A stretch of DNA of 64,000 nt from Parabacteroides bouchesdurhonensis (GCF_900186615.1 NZ_LT896588.1:3126471-3190470), one strand, 5' to 3'. Counted from the first letter of the stretch, positions 1-9,890 are shown. Program-made: numbers and translations. The notes: generated by a model not told the origin, from the sequence alone.

Positions 1-1290
1 ATGCCTATAGGAACAGGCTTAGGATTCTCCCTTTGGAGAAACGGACGCAGGTGGGCTCCGTTTTATAGTCATCCATTGTTGGGCAGTATAGAAACACCTG
101 CCGGCAGTTATGATGAATTAGCCAGCGCTTCTTTATTGGCTTCTGTACATCCGGATAATAACTTGGTTGCTGTATTCAAGGAAGAAGCATATCAAAAGGA
201 GGTGGAAAGTTATCTGGAACGTTTGGTGCAGATCATACGGACTACTTACTATCTTTTCCGTACGGATCTCATATTGATAGGAGGCGGCTTGGCCCACGTG
301 GTACAGATCGCGGATTATCCTTTGGTGGAACGGCTGACGACTAAGTTGCAAAAAGAACCGGTCTTGACCGGAGATACTATAGAAATCCGCTTAATGCCGG
401 AAGCGAATGAATTGCCTTTGCTGGGCATGCTATTAATTGCCGCCGGCGAACAACATGCTCAGTCATTACAAAATATTCCCGAATATAAAACGCTTGTTAC
501 GGAAGAACCTTACGATTCTTCTATCCATTTGCATAAAATGGGAACAACGGAACTTGCTTCTCTTTTATGGAAAACAGAACAGGAAGCAGGCAATATACTA
601 TCAGAATCTTTAACGGATATAGCAGAAGCCGCAGACAGGATAGCCGACTGCTTAAGTAAAGGCGGCCGTCTTATATATGTCGGTGCCGGAACCAGTGGGC
701 GGTTGGCTGCTGTAGATACGGTGGAAATAGCCTGTACTTTCGGATTTCCTCGCGAACATGTTCTTACATTAATAGCAGGAGGAGTAGCGGATGCTGCTAT
801 TGATATTGAGACAAACTTTGAAGAAGATGCGAGCAGTGTGCCTGAAATGGTATTGGCTAACGTATCGGAAAAGGACGTTGTGATTGGCATCTCTGTAAGC
901 GGATGTGCTTATTTTGTGCAGTCGGCATTGGCCTATGCAAAGACGGTGGGCGCTTACAGTGTTTTTATACAGGAAGATGTGTCGTCAGTTCCATTCAGCG
1001 ACAAAGTTATTGCTTTGCGTACAGGCAACGAGGTGGTAGCCGGTTCTACCCGTATGAAGGCTGGCACAGCTACCAAAAAAGTACTTAATTTCTTATCAAC
1101 CATAGCAATGATACGGCTTGGGAAAGTACATGGCAGTTATATGACGGAAATGGAATGTATAAACAATAAACTTATCCAACGCGCGAAGAAGATATTGCAT
1201 GTATTATTCCAATTGCCGGAAGAAGAAGCTGTCAGGCTGCTGGAATCCCATAATTACAAATTGAATGATGTAATAAAGGAATTATTATAA
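1..1290 (+). CDS. murQ: ROK-like sugar kinase / N-acetylmuramic acid 6-phosphate etherase fusion, 5' end outside window
   Basis: The C-terminal half (about residues 175-429 of the visible part) is a MurQ etherase, which splits the lactyl ether of MurNAc-6-phosphate to GlcNAc-6-phosphate and D-lactate during peptidoglycan recycling. The SIS-type sugar-phosphate motif GAGTSGRL (228-235), E242 in the position of the E. coli catalytic Glu83, an acidic pair at 274-275 and the signature AGSTRMKAGTATKK (347-360) are visible. The first 150 residues instead resemble the C-terminal lobe of a ROK sugar kinase: a GTGLG start, ILIGGGL at 91-97 and ELPLLGMLL near 137-145. Kinase and etherase lie in one frame without a stop, so the protein probably phosphorylates and then cleaves its substrate. 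The reading frame is open to base 1, so the start at base 1 is an internal Met and the true start lies upstream. The etherase assignment is firm; the kinase fold is inferred from motifs. Confidence 0.88.
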   Translation: MPIGTGLGFSLWRNGRRWAPFYSHPLLGSIETPAGSYDELASASLLASVHPDNNLVAVFKEEAYQKEVESYLERLVQIIRTTYYLFRTDLILIGGGLAHVVQIADYPLVERLTTKLQKEPVLTGDTIEIRLMPEANELPLLGMLLIAAGEQHAQSLQNIPEYKTLVTEEPYDSSIHLHKMGTTELASLLWKTEQEAGNILSESLTDIAEAADRIADCLSKGGRLIYVGAGTSGRLAAVDTVEIACTFGFPREHVLTLIAGGVADAAIDIETNFEEDASSVPEMVLANVSEKDVVIGISVSGCAYFVQSALAYAKTVGAYSVFIQEDVSSVPFSDKVIALRTGNEVVAGSTRMKAGTATKKVLNFLSTIAMIRLGKVHGSYMTEMECINNKLIQRAKKILHVLFQLPEEEAVRLLESHNYKLNDVIKELL

Positions 1291-1382
1291 TAGAAACGAG
1301 TGTGTGTCTTAAGAAGGATATGTAAAACTTGTATTTATGACAGTAACAATTTCTTTCTTGAATTTAATCTGATAATAGAATT

Positions 1383-4157
1383 ATGAAAACAAAGATGACC
1401 TTTATTCTCTGCCTGTTTCTTATGCTGATTTCTTGTAATAATAAGACAGGAATATCAAGTCTCAAGTGTGAAATGTTAACCAATCCTTTAGGTATTGATT
1501 GTTTAGCTTCGAGATTGAGTTGGGTTATTACCGGAGAGGAGAGAGGTATCAAACAACAAGGGTATCATATACTTGTTGCTTCTTCTTTGGAGCTGCTGGA
1601 TAAAGAACAAGGAGATTTATGGGACTCAGGAGATGTTGTTTCCGACCAATCAATTCAAGTTGTATATGCAGGAAAAACGTTAAGTAGCAGGCAGACCTGC
1701 TATTGGAAAGTGAAAGTTTCTACTACTAAAGGCGAAAGTTCATGGAGTGAACCTGCTTATTGGTCTATGGGGTTGCTGGATGAAAAAGACTGGCAAGCAC
1801 AATGGATAGGTTTGGACAGAGCTTTCGAATGGGATAATCCGGATACGCAATATACAAGATTATCTGCCCGCTATTTTAGAAAAGAATTTATGACAGAGAA
1901 GCAAATGAAGAAAGCAACTCTATATCTGTCAGGCCTCGGATTGTATAAATTGTATCTAAATGGTGATGTCATTGGAGATCAGGAATTATCGCCGACTCCC
2001 ACTGATTATTCAAAATCTATTAAGTATAATACATTTGATGTAACAGAACAACTCCTAAATGGAGAAAATGCGATTGGTGTTGTTTTGGGTAACGGACGAT
2101 TCTTCTCGATGCGTCGTCGGGATAATTATTATCCACCCGGACATCATTGGTTGTATAATGTACGTAATTTCGGCTTCCCTAAAATGATATTGCAACTGGA
2201 GATTGAATATACTGACGGGGAAAAGCAAGTAATTGTGAGTGACAATACCTGGAATGTTACTGCCGATGGCCCTATAAGAAGTAATAATGAATTTGATGGG
2301 GAAGAATATGACGCAACTAAAGAAATGGCTGGATGGAATCAACCCCGATTTGATGACAGTATTTGGCTGCAAGCTGATCTGACAGAATCTCCGGGCGGTA
2401 AATTAGAAGCACAAATAAATCCGAATATAAGGATTATGGAAACTATTAAACCTGTTGGAATTAAAGAACAGGCTTCCGGAAAATACATCATGGATATGGG
2501 ACAAAATATGGTGGGATGGCTACAAATGCGCGTAAAAGGCCAGAAAGGAGATTGTGTCACCTTACGTTTTTCCGAGACCTTAAATCCGGATGGCAGTCTT
2601 TATATGGCAAATATACGGGAAGCGCAAGTTACCGATAAATACACCCTAAAAGGAGGGAATGAAGAAACATGGCAACCGATGTTTACTTATCATGGTTTCC
2701 GCTATGTTGAAATAACCGGATATCCGGGAATTCCCCGATTGGAAAGCTTTGAAGGGAAAGTCCTTTATGATGAGATGGAGACTGTTGGTACTTTTGAGAC
2801 TTCGGATTCTACGATTAATCAAATATATAAGAATGCTTATTGGGGAATAAGAGGCAATTACCGTGGCATGCCTACCGACTGTCCGCAACGTGATGAACGG
2901 ATGGGATGGTTAGGTGATCGCGCAACCGGCTCATTGGGGGAAAGTTTTATTTTTAATAACAATAACCTCTATGCCAAATGGCTGGACGATATAGAGCAAG
3001 CCCAACTTGAAAATGGTAGCATACCGGATGTTGCGCCTAATTATTGGGATGCGTATAATAATAATATGACCTGGCCTGCCGCCTATATCATTATAGCAAA
3101 TATGTTATATGAGCAATATGGAAATTCAGAACCAATAGCCAAGCATTATGCTTCAATGAAAAAATGGTTGGATTACATGAAAGAGAATTTTATGGTTGAT
3201 TATCTTATAACACGCGATACATATGGAGACTGGTGTCTTCCTCCTGAACGACCTGAAATTATATTCTCGGAAGATCCGGCAAGGAAAACGGATGGACTAT
3301 TGATTGGTACGGCTTTCTATTATCATTTATCAAATTTAATGAACGGTTTTGCAACCCTTTTGGGAAAACCGGAAGATGCTGTCTATTTTTCCGAACTGTC
3401 AAAGAATATTCGGCAAGCGTTTAATGACAAATACCTGAACAAAGAAGTTCCTCAGTACAGTAACAATACCGTTACCGCTAATTTAATGCCACTCTGTTAT
3501 GGTATGGTTCCGGCTGAATATGAAAAAGAAATATTTAAACAAATCGTAAGTAAAACGGAAAATGATTTTAACGGACATGTAAGTACCGGCTTAATAGGTA
3601 TCCAATGGTTAATGCGTGGATTGAGCGAACATGGGCGTGCTGATCTGGCTTTTCGTATCGCAACGAATCGTGATTATCCAAGTTGGGGCTACATGGTTGA
3701 GAATGGAGCAACTACTATTTGGGAACTATGGAATGGTAATACAGCTGATCCGGCAATGAATTCGGGAAACCATGTGATGTTATTGGGAGACCTCGTTACC
3801 TGGTTTTATGAATATTTAGCCGGTATTAGAAATAAGCAAGGATGTATAGGTTTTAGTCAAATAGAGTTGAAGCCGTATCCGGTGGACGGACTAAATGAAG
3901 TAAAGGCATCTTTTCTTTCTCCATACGGTTTAATTCAAAGCGCATGGCTAAAACATGGAAATGACTTTCAATGGGATATAACTATTCCTTGTAATACGAC
4001 TGCACGTGTTTGTATTCCCGCAACAACAGGGGACGCTATTACTGAAAATAATAGAAATATATCTGAGGCGGAAGGAATTGAATTTGTAGGTATGGAAGGT
4101 GAATATGCGGTCTTCAATGTCATGTCGGGATCCTATCACTTTGTATCGTCCAAATAG
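1383..4157 (+). CDS. Alpha-L-rhamnosidase, glycoside hydrolase family 78, lipoprotein
   Basis: A 924-residue exported enzyme expected to release terminal alpha-L-rhamnose from plant or bacterial glycans. A lipoprotein signal peptide ends in LISC (Cys18), so it should be lipid-anchored. The order is that of GH78: an N-terminal beta domain with NPLGID (34-39), further beta modules to about 470, the (alpha/alpha)6 catalytic domain, and a C-terminal beta sandwich from about 820. The catalytic motif DCPQRDER (499-506) followed by GD (511-512) provides the general acid, probably E505, and GATTIWELW (775-783) holds the probable base E781. It lies 93 bp after murQ and 40 bp before a damaged paralogue, forming a small tandem GH78 pair. 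No SusC/SusD genes are in the window, so it is not visibly part of a full polysaccharide utilisation locus. Confidence 0.93.
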   Translation: MKTKMTFILCLFLMLISCNNKTGISSLKCEMLTNPLGIDCLASRLSWVITGEERGIKQQGYHILVASSLELLDKEQGDLWDSGDVVSDQSIQVVYAGKTLSSRQTCYWKVKVSTTKGESSWSEPAYWSMGLLDEKDWQAQWIGLDRAFEWDNPDTQYTRLSARYFRKEFMTEKQMKKATLYLSGLGLYKLYLNGDVIGDQELSPTPTDYSKSIKYNTFDVTEQLLNGENAIGVVLGNGRFFSMRRRDNYYPPGHHWLYNVRNFGFPKMILQLEIEYTDGEKQVIVSDNTWNVTADGPIRSNNEFDGEEYDATKEMAGWNQPRFDDSIWLQADLTESPGGKLEAQINPNIRIMETIKPVGIKEQASGKYIMDMGQNMVGWLQMRVKGQKGDCVTLRFSETLNPDGSLYMANIREAQVTDKYTLKGGNEETWQPMFTYHGFRYVEITGYPGIPRLESFEGKVLYDEMETVGTFETSDSTINQIYKNAYWGIRGNYRGMPTDCPQRDERMGWLGDRATGSLGESFIFNNNNLYAKWLDDIEQAQLENGSIPDVAPNYWDAYNNNMTWPAAYIIIANMLYEQYGNSEPIAKHYASMKKWLDYMKENFMVDYLITRDTYGDWCLPPERPEIIFSEDPARKTDGLLIGTAFYYHLSNLMNGFATLLGKPEDAVYFSELSKNIRQAFNDKYLNKEVPQYSNNTVTANLMPLCYGMVPAEYEKEIFKQIVSKTENDFNGHVSTGLIGIQWLMRGLSEHGRADLAFRIATNRDYPSWGYMVENGATTIWELWNGNTADPAMNSGNHVMLLGDLVTWFYEYLAGIRNKQGCIGFSQIELKPYPVDGLNEVKASFLSPYGLIQSAWLKHGNDFQWDITIPCNTTARVCIPATTGDAITENNRNISEAEGIEFVGMEGEYAVFNVMSGSYHFVSSK

Positions 4158-4197
4158 TTTTTATGAATAGATTGTCTTCATTATTAAAAATCACTTC

Positions 4198-5318
4198 ATG
4201 AGAAGAATAGAAATACTTGTTTGCTTTCTAACTGTATTTACATTATTGGGAAATGCTGAACCTTTTAAGCTAAAGGGATTAACATGTGAGTATATAGAAA
4301 ACCCGTTGGGAATAGATGTATATACTCCGGTACTTGGTTGGCAATTGGAGTCGCAGGCACGTAATCAGACGCAATCGGCTTATGAAATACAGGTATCCTG
4401 TGAGGAAGGAGACTTGAAAGATGGGAAAAGGTTAGTTTGGAAAAGTGGGAGAGTAAACAGCCCTCAGAATATAAATATCGTTTACTCCGGTAAAAAACTA
4501 AAGCCATTTACCAGATATTATTGGCTGAGTTCGCCTCTCTAACAAAACATACTAAAGACACAGAAATATACAGCCAATTAGCGTCTGAGATAAAAGACGC
4601 TTTTATTAAAGAGTTTCTGGAAATTGGTACAGGTAAAGTCGGTAATTATACCCAAGCCGCCCAGGCAATAGCTTTATTTTATGATTTACTTCCTGATAAT
4701 GAAAAGGAAGCCGCCTTCGATGTCCTGCTACAAGCCATTGATAAACGGGACGGACATGTATCTTCCGGAATCTTTGGTGTGCCGGCTGTTTTAAGTGTGT
4801 TAAGCCAAAATAACCGGAATGATATAGCTTATGGAATGGTAACGAAGAAGACTTTCCCAGGCTGGGGCTATATGCTGGAATCCGGTGCAACCACATTATG
4901 GGAAACTTGGAAATATTCAGATAATGTATTTTCCCAGAACCACCCGATGTTTGGAAGTGTAGGAGAGTGGCTCTATCAATCTTTGGGAGGAATTCATCCG
5001 GCAGCTCCCGGATTTAGTAAAATAATAATTAAGCCACAGCCTGCGGGTGACCTTAATTGGGTGAAATGCAGTTACGAATCAATCTATGGAACGATTGAAA
5101 GCAATTGGAAGAAGGAAGAAGGCTTGTTTGAACTTCAAGTAACTATACCGGCTAACACATCGGCACAGATTTATCTGCCGTCTTCCAAGAATGCAACCAT
5201 AACAGAAAACGGCCATTTTATAAATTCATCACAAGACGTAAAGGCTATATTCTATTCAGATGGCTATACGCTGCTGGAAGCAGGTTCCGGTTCTTATAAA
5301 TTCAAGGTATGGAAATAG
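4198..5318 (+). pseudogene. GH78 alpha-L-rhamnosidase remnant with large internal deletion
   Basis: Two pieces of one rhamnosidase gene abut. Bases 4198-4542 encode a signal peptide and the N-terminal domain (ENPLGIDVYTPVLGW, then FTRYYW), matching the intact neighbour up to its CYW at residues 106-108. From about 4521 a different frame continues with the C-terminal third (LAEFASLT, then GATTLWETW and the terminal beta sandwich), matching the neighbour from YYHLSNL at residues 646-652. About 540 residues (1.6 kb), including the whole DCPQRDER acid motif, are gone, and the junction near 4519-4526 also shifts frame. The first piece ends at a stop 114 codons in. No active enzyme can be made. The coding quality of both remnants suggests recent loss. 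A fresh start at 4521 giving a 265-residue protein is possible, but it would lack the catalytic acid. Confidence 0.9.
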
Positions 5319-5319
5319 T

Positions 5320-7134
5320 TTACCTTCCGAACAGTTTGTTGATAAGGTCTTTTCTTCCCATCTTTTGTAAAACCTGTGTTATCTGCCTGCGGAACTCCGG
5401 CTTGTACCAAAAGAAGAATTGACGTTGCGCCAGTTTCTGTTCCTTGCTTCGTGCCGTATATACCTTCTCCAACGTATAAGGATGATAGCCGGTGTAATAC
5501 ATTTCGGTGGCCAGCGTCATAGGGGTGGGGGTGAAATCCTGTACCTGTTCCAGTTGGAAGTGCAAGCCTTTGGTGATAACGGCCAGCTCCGCCATATCTA
5601 TTTCCGTACACCCCGGATGGCTGGAAATGAAGTAAGGAATGAGTTGCTGGTTTAGCCCATGTTGCTTATTAACCTTATCGAATATCTTTTTGAACTGTCC
5701 GAACAATTGGAAAGACGGTTTGCGCATGAGGTTCAACACCTCGTCTTGCGTATGCTCGGGCGCTACTTTCAGACGACCGGAAACGTGGCGGACTATCAAC
5801 TCTTCCGTATAGGTGCGTGCGGCCTGGTTCAACTCTTCATCTGCATAACGGTGTAACAACAAATCGTAACGCACGCCGCTGCCTATAAAAGAACGTTTGA
5901 TTTCCGGCATCTTGTCTACCGCGTTATAAATATCCAGCAGTGGAGTATGATCTGCGTTCAGGTTTTTGCACACTACCGGCGAGATACACGAAGGCTTCTT
6001 GCATTGGCTGCATATACGTTCATCTTTTCCTTTCATTCGGTACATATTGGCCGAAGGTCCGCCCAAATCACTCAGATAACCCTTAAAGTCGGGCATCTCC
6101 GTCACAGCCTTTACTTCCTTCAATATGGATTCTTTGCTTCGGGAGACAATAAATTTCCCCTGATGGGCAGAGATTGTACAGAATGCACATCCGCCGAAAC
6201 AACCCCGGTGAATATTAACCGAGTGCTTTATCATCTCGAAAGCCGGTATCACTTTCCCTTTGTACTTTGGATGCGGCAAACGGGTGTAAGGTAAATCATA
6301 AGAAGCATCCAGCTCTTCTTCCGACATGGGAGGAAAAGGCGGGTTCACGACTATTGCCTTTTTACCAACCTTCTGCAGAATCCGCGAAGCATTGTATTTA
6401 TTCGATTCCTCTTCTATGTGCCGGAAGTTCTTTGCCTGTTTTAGTTTATCTTTCAGGCATTCTTCATGCGAGTAAAGTTCTATATCTTCCGGCAATGCAG
6501 CCTCCTGTTCTGCCAGATAAGCTGTTTGCCGTATATCTTTTATCCGGTTGAACAGTTCACCGGCTTGCAGTCGGCGTACCAATTCTTTAAGAGGCATTTC
6601 TCCCATTCCATATACGAGCAGGTCGGCAGGGCTGTCGGCCAGGATGCCCGGACGCAGTTGATCTTGCCAATAATCGTAATGGGTAAGGCGGCGCAGGGAG
6701 GCCTCTATTCCTCCCAGTACAACAGGAACATCGGGATAGAGTTCTTTTAATATCTTCGTATATACGATGCTTGGATAATCCGGACGCATGCCGGCGCGTC
6801 GGTCGGGCGTGTAGGCGTCGTCACTGCGCAAGCGTTTGTTGGCCGTATAATGATTAATCATGGAATCCATAGCTCCGGCAGACACTCCAAAGAAGAGGCG
6901 GGGAGCGCCCAGCTTCTTAAAATCCCGGTAGTCGCCACGCCAATCCGGTTGCGGAACAATGGCTACGCGAAGCCCTTCGGCCTCCAATGTCCGTCCGATA
7001 ACGGCCGCGCCAAAAGAGGGATGGTCTACGTAAGCATCGCCGCTAAAAAGGATTACATCGATGTAATCCCAGCCTCGCGCTTCCACTTCTTTCTTGGTTG
7101 TTGGCAACCAGGCATCAGGTCTGAATGTTTTCAT
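5320..7134 (-). CDS. YgiQ family radical SAM protein
   Basis: A 604-residue member of the YgiQ radical SAM family, whose reaction is not established. The iron-sulfur motif CX3CX2C is seen as C312, C316 and C319 in RGCFGGCAFCTISAHQG. The N-terminal block with GDAYVDHPSFG (32-42) and PQPDW (61-65) is the family's cobalamin-domain-like region, and a second Cys group (CSQCKKPSC) follows the radical SAM core. The length fits the family. Its stop lies 1 bp beyond the end of the convergent rhamnosidase remnant. A TAnnTTTG element on the minus strand (TAAGTTTG, 7146-7139) is so close to the ATG at 7134 that the mRNA may be nearly leaderless, and a 12-bp inverted repeat (7141-7175) overlaps it. Confidence 0.93.
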   Translation of the reverse strand: MKTFRPDAWLPTTKKEVEARGWDYIDVILFSGDAYVDHPSFGAAVIGRTLEAEGLRVAIVPQPDWRGDYRDFKKLGAPRLFFGVSAGAMDSMINHYTANKRLRSDDAYTPDRRAGMRPDYPSIVYTKILKELYPDVPVVLGGIEASLRRLTHYDYWQDQLRPGILADSPADLLVYGMGEMPLKELVRRLQAGELFNRIKDIRQTAYLAEQEAALPEDIELYSHEECLKDKLKQAKNFRHIEEESNKYNASRILQKVGKKAIVVNPPFPPMSEEELDASYDLPYTRLPHPKYKGKVIPAFEMIKHSVNIHRGCFGGCAFCTISAHQGKFIVSRSKESILKEVKAVTEMPDFKGYLSDLGGPSANMYRMKGKDERICSQCKKPSCISPVVCKNLNADHTPLLDIYNAVDKMPEIKRSFIGSGVRYDLLLHRYADEELNQAARTYTEELIVRHVSGRLKVAPEHTQDEVLNLMRKPSFQLFGQFKKIFDKVNKQHGLNQQLIPYFISSHPGCTEIDMAELAVITKGLHFQLEQVQDFTPTPMTLATEMYYTGYHPYTLEKVYTARSKEQKLAQRQFFFWYKPEFRRQITQVLQKMGRKDLINKLFGR

Positions 7135-7140
7135 GCTGCA

Positions 7141-7175
7141 AACTTACATAAACATTTTTGATTTTTATGTGAGTT
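7141..7175. promoter_or_regulatory. Inverted repeat overlapping the ygiQ-type gene promoter
   Basis: AACTTACATAAA (7141-7152) and TTTATGTGAGTT (7164-7175) form a 12-bp inverted repeat with one G-T type mismatch and an 11-nt centre. The left arm overlaps the minus-strand -7 element at 7139-7146. It could be an operator for a dimeric regulator or a minor structural element; no regulator is identified. Confidence 0.45.
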
Positions 7176-7267
7176 AAATCCAAATCAAGGTTACTTATGC
7201 TTTTGCCGTGTACGGCGCAAAAGTTTTGCGGTGATAACTTCCTATTATGGAATATTCATATTAGTGA

Positions 7268-7299
7268 TTGGCTTAATTGGCTATTAACTTATATCTTTG
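7268..7299 (+). promoter_or_regulatory. Promoter for malate dehydrogenase
   Basis: TTG at 7268-7270, a 21-bp spacer, and TATCTTTG at 7292-7299 match the Bacteroidota -33/-7 promoter pattern. The predicted transcript begins near 7306, about 43 nt before the ATG at 7349. This excludes the upstream in-frame ATG at 7277 as the start. Confidence 0.6.
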
Positions 7300-7348
7300 T
7301 TGCCAGGTAGAAAACAGTTCACATTATATATACTTAAAACATTATTTT

Positions 7349-8350
7349 ATGAAGATGCTAACAGACGAGAAACTCACCATCGTGGGTGCAGCAGGTATGA
7401 TTGGTTCAAACATGGCACAGACTGCCATTATGATGGGTTTAACTTCAAACATTTGCCTGTACGACCCGTATGCTCCGGGATTGGAAGGTGTAGCGGAAGA
7501 ATTATTCCATTGTGGTTTTGAAGGTGTGAATATCACATTTACTTCCGACATAAAGGAAGCATTAACCGGTGCCAAATATATTGTAAACTCCGGAGGTGCT
7601 GCCCGTAAAGCAGGTATGACCCGTGAAGATTTGCTGAAAGGCAATGCTGCTATTGCCGAAGAATTCGGTAAGAATGTAAAAGCATATTGTCCGGATGTTA
7701 AACACATTGTCGTTATTTTCAATCCTGCTGATATTACCGGCCTTATTACATTATTGTATTCAGGTTTGAAACCTTCTCAGATTACTACTTTGGCAGCATT
7801 GGATAGTACACGTCTGCGTAGCGAACTGGCTAAACATTTCGGACTTTCTATGGATTTGGTGGAAAATTGCCGTACGTATGGCGGTCATGGCGAACAAATG
7901 GCCGTATATGCTTCAACTGCTAAAGTAAATGGCAAGAAGCTGATAGACATCATTGGCACTGCCGACTTGACGAAAGATCAATGGGCCGAGATCCAGGCAA
8001 AGGTAACCAAAGGCGGAGCGAATATAATTGCTTTGCGCGGTCGTTCTTCTTTCCAAAGCCCGTCGTATGTGTCTATCGAGATGATTGCCGCCGCTATGGG
8101 AGGTAAACCATTCCGTTGGCCTGCCGGAGCTTATGTGTCAAACGGTAAGTTCGATCATATCATGATGGCTTGGGAAACTTCTATTACAAAAGAGGGTGTT
8201 GCTCTGAAAGATGTAAAAGGAACTCCCGAAGAAGAAGCTGCTTTGGAAAAGAGCTATGAACATCTTTGCGCTTTGCGTGACGAAGTGATAGCGATGGGCG
8301 TGTTGCCTGCAATTTCAGAATGGCATAAGCTGAATCCGAATATCAAATAA
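7349..8350 (+). CDS. mdh: Malate dehydrogenase
   Basis: A 333-residue NAD-dependent dehydrogenase of the LDH/MDH superfamily, interconverting malate and oxaloacetate in the reductive branch used for fumarate and succinate formation. The Rossmann motif is GAAGMIGSNMA near the N-terminus; NSGGAARKAGMTR forms the mobile-loop region and GGHGEQMAV carries the catalytic His. The ATG at 7349 is chosen because it places the Rossmann strand at the usual distance from the N-terminus and because the promoter lies at 7268-7299; an extra 24 residues from 7277 would be upstream of the predicted transcript. It stands as a single gene ending at a strong hairpin shared with the convergent metY. Confidence 0.93.
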   Translation: MKMLTDEKLTIVGAAGMIGSNMAQTAIMMGLTSNICLYDPYAPGLEGVAEELFHCGFEGVNITFTSDIKEALTGAKYIVNSGGAARKAGMTREDLLKGNAAIAEEFGKNVKAYCPDVKHIVVIFNPADITGLITLLYSGLKPSQITTLAALDSTRLRSELAKHFGLSMDLVENCRTYGGHGEQMAVYASTAKVNGKKLIDIIGTADLTKDQWAEIQAKVTKGGANIIALRGRSSFQSPSYVSIEMIAAAMGGKPFRWPAGAYVSNGKFDHIMMAWETSITKEGVALKDVKGTPEEEAALEKSYEHLCALRDEVIAMGVLPAISEWHKLNPNIK

Positions 8351-8380
8351 GTTTTTCTTACATAACAAACTTACTATATA

Positions 8381-8414
8381 AATCCCGCCTGTTGCGTATG
8401 CAGCAGGTGGGATT
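8381..8414. terminator. Bidirectional terminator between mdh and metY
   Basis: AATCCCGCCTGTTGC (8381-8395) pairs with GCAGCAGGTGGGATT (8400-8414) in a 15-bp stem with two mismatches and a tight loop. It lies between two convergent genes and can serve both strands. Confidence 0.75.
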
Positions 8415-8433
8415 ATCATTTAAATACTGGTTA

Positions 8434-9720
8434 CTAAATCGCATCCAATGCTTGTGAAATATCATCCAGCAGGTCTGCAATATGTTCCGTTCCGATGGAA
8501 AGGCGGACAGTTCCCGGAAGGATATGTTGTTCTTTCAGCTCGGCTTCACTCAATTGGGAATGAGTAGTGCTGGCGGGATGAATTACCAGTGATTTGACAT
8601 CGGCAACATTAGCAAGCAGGGAGAATATTTCAAGGTGGTCGATAAACCGTTGTGCATCTCCGGCTCCGCCTTTTATATCTATAGTAAAGATAGAACCTGC
8701 CCCGTGAGGGAAATAACGCTGGTAGATAGCATGGTCGGGATGTTCCGGCAGGCTTGGATGGTGCACGGCCGCCACTTTGGGATGTTGCTTTAAATAGTCC
8801 ACTACCTTCAACGCATTTTCCACATGGCGTTCTACGCGCAGTGACAAAGTTTCCAATCCTTGTAATAACAGAAAGGCGTTAAAAGGACTTATTACTGCAC
8901 CGGTATCGCGTAACAATATTGCACGGATACGTGTTACGTAAGCCGCTTTTCCGGCAACGTCCGCAAATATGGCTCCATGATAGCAAGGGTCGGGCTGCGT
9001 TAATTGCGGAAACTTGTCGGAAGCAGTCCAGTCAAAACGTCCGCCGTCCACAATTACTCCTCCTAATGAAGTTCCGTGTCCGCCAATAAACTTGGTGGCG
9101 GAATGTACTACAATATCTGCTCCGTGCTCAATAGGACGAATCAGAAACGGCGTACCGAATGTGTTATCTACAATAAGTGGAATCTGATGATCGTGCGCTA
9201 TTTTTGAGACTGCATCTATATCAATTATATTGGAGTTCGGATTGCCCAGCGTTTCAATGAAGATAAGCTTTGTTTCCGGACGAATAGCACGCTCGAAGTT
9301 TTGTAAGTCAGAAGGATTTACAAACGTAGTTGTTATCCCCGAGGCAGGAAGAGTATGTGTCAGAAGATTATAAGTCCCACCGTAAATTGTATTGGCGGCT
9401 ACAATATGGTCTCCTGCTTTCGTTATATTCTGAAAGGCGTAAGCAATAGCAGCCGCGCCTGATGCAACAGCTAATGCGGCAACACCACCTTCAAGAGCTG
9501 CAATGCGTTTTTCTAATACATCTTGGGTAGAGTTTGTTAGACGCCCATAGATATTACCCGGATCTTGTAAGGCAAAACGTGCAGCCGCATGTGCGGAATT
9601 ATGAAATACATATGATGTTGTCTGATAAATAGGCACAGCACGTGCATCTGTTGCGGGATCGGGTTGTTCTTGTCCAACATGAAGTTGTAACGTCTCAAAA
9701 TGCAATTGTTTTGTATTCAT
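8434..9720 (-). CDS. metY: O-acetylhomoserine aminocarboxypropyltransferase (O-acetylhomoserine sulfhydrylase)
   Basis: A 428-residue PLP enzyme of the Cys/Met metabolism family, expected to make homocysteine from O-acetylhomoserine and sulfide in methionine synthesis. The PLP lysine is K210 in [11 protein letters not shown], preceded by the cofactor-binding VDNTFGTP (184-191) and the YGR motif at 58-60. The length and the long C-terminal half favour MetY over cystathionine gamma-synthase. It is transcribed divergently from an Lrp/AsnC regulator, which is a likely controller, from a clear promoter at 9752-9782. It ends at the hairpin shared with mdh. Confidence 0.93.
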   Translation of the reverse strand: MNTKQLHFETLQLHVGQEQPDPATDARAVPIYQTTSYVFHNSAHAAARFALQDPGNIYGRLTNSTQDVLEKRIAALEGGVAALAVASGAAAIAYAFQNITKAGDHIVAANTIYGGTYNLLTHTLPASGITTTFVNPSDLQNFERAIRPETKLIFIETLGNPNSNIIDIDAVSKIAHDHQIPLIVDNTFGTPFLIRPIEHGADIVVHSATKFIGGHGTSLGGVIVDGGRFDWTASDKFPQLTQPDPCYHGAIFADVAGKAAYVTRIRAILLRDTGAVISPFNAFLLLQGLETLSLRVERHVENALKVVDYLKQHPKVAAVHHPSLPEHPDHAIYQRYFPHGAGSIFTIDIKGGAGDAQRFIDHLEIFSLLANVADVKSLVIHPASTTHSQLSEAELKEQHILPGTVRLSIGTEHIADLLDDISQALDAI

Positions 9721-9751
9721 CGTCTATTATCGTTTAGTTGTTTATACTTTG

Positions 9752-9782
9752 CAAATCTATACTTAAAGAAAATAATACACAA
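9752..9782 (-). promoter_or_regulatory. Promoter for metY
   Basis: On the minus strand, TTG (complement of 9780-9782), 20 bp, then TAGATTTG (complement of 9752-9759) fit the Bacteroidota consensus. The leader to the ATG at 9720 is only about 25 nt, too short for a SAM riboswitch. Confidence 0.65.
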
Positions 9783-9890
9783 TACAATGCGTAAATATGA
9801 AAAATATTCCTATTTTTGTTTGCTTACATAGAAAATGTATCGTTTATAGACGGTCTAGTGAAATGAAAACAGAATATTATTCTAAATGAG

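Noticed and set aside
1383-5318. Polysaccharide utilisation locus around the rhamnosidases
   Set aside because: No SusC/SusD pair, hybrid two-component sensor or further glycosidase adjoins; only the two GH78 copies are present in the window.
7277-7348. Longer malate dehydrogenase start at 7277
   Set aside because: The extra 24 residues are unlike the family and lie mostly upstream of the promoter-derived transcript start.
9721-9760. SAM riboswitch before metY
   Set aside because: The promoter leaves a leader of about 25 nt, which cannot hold any SAM aptamer.
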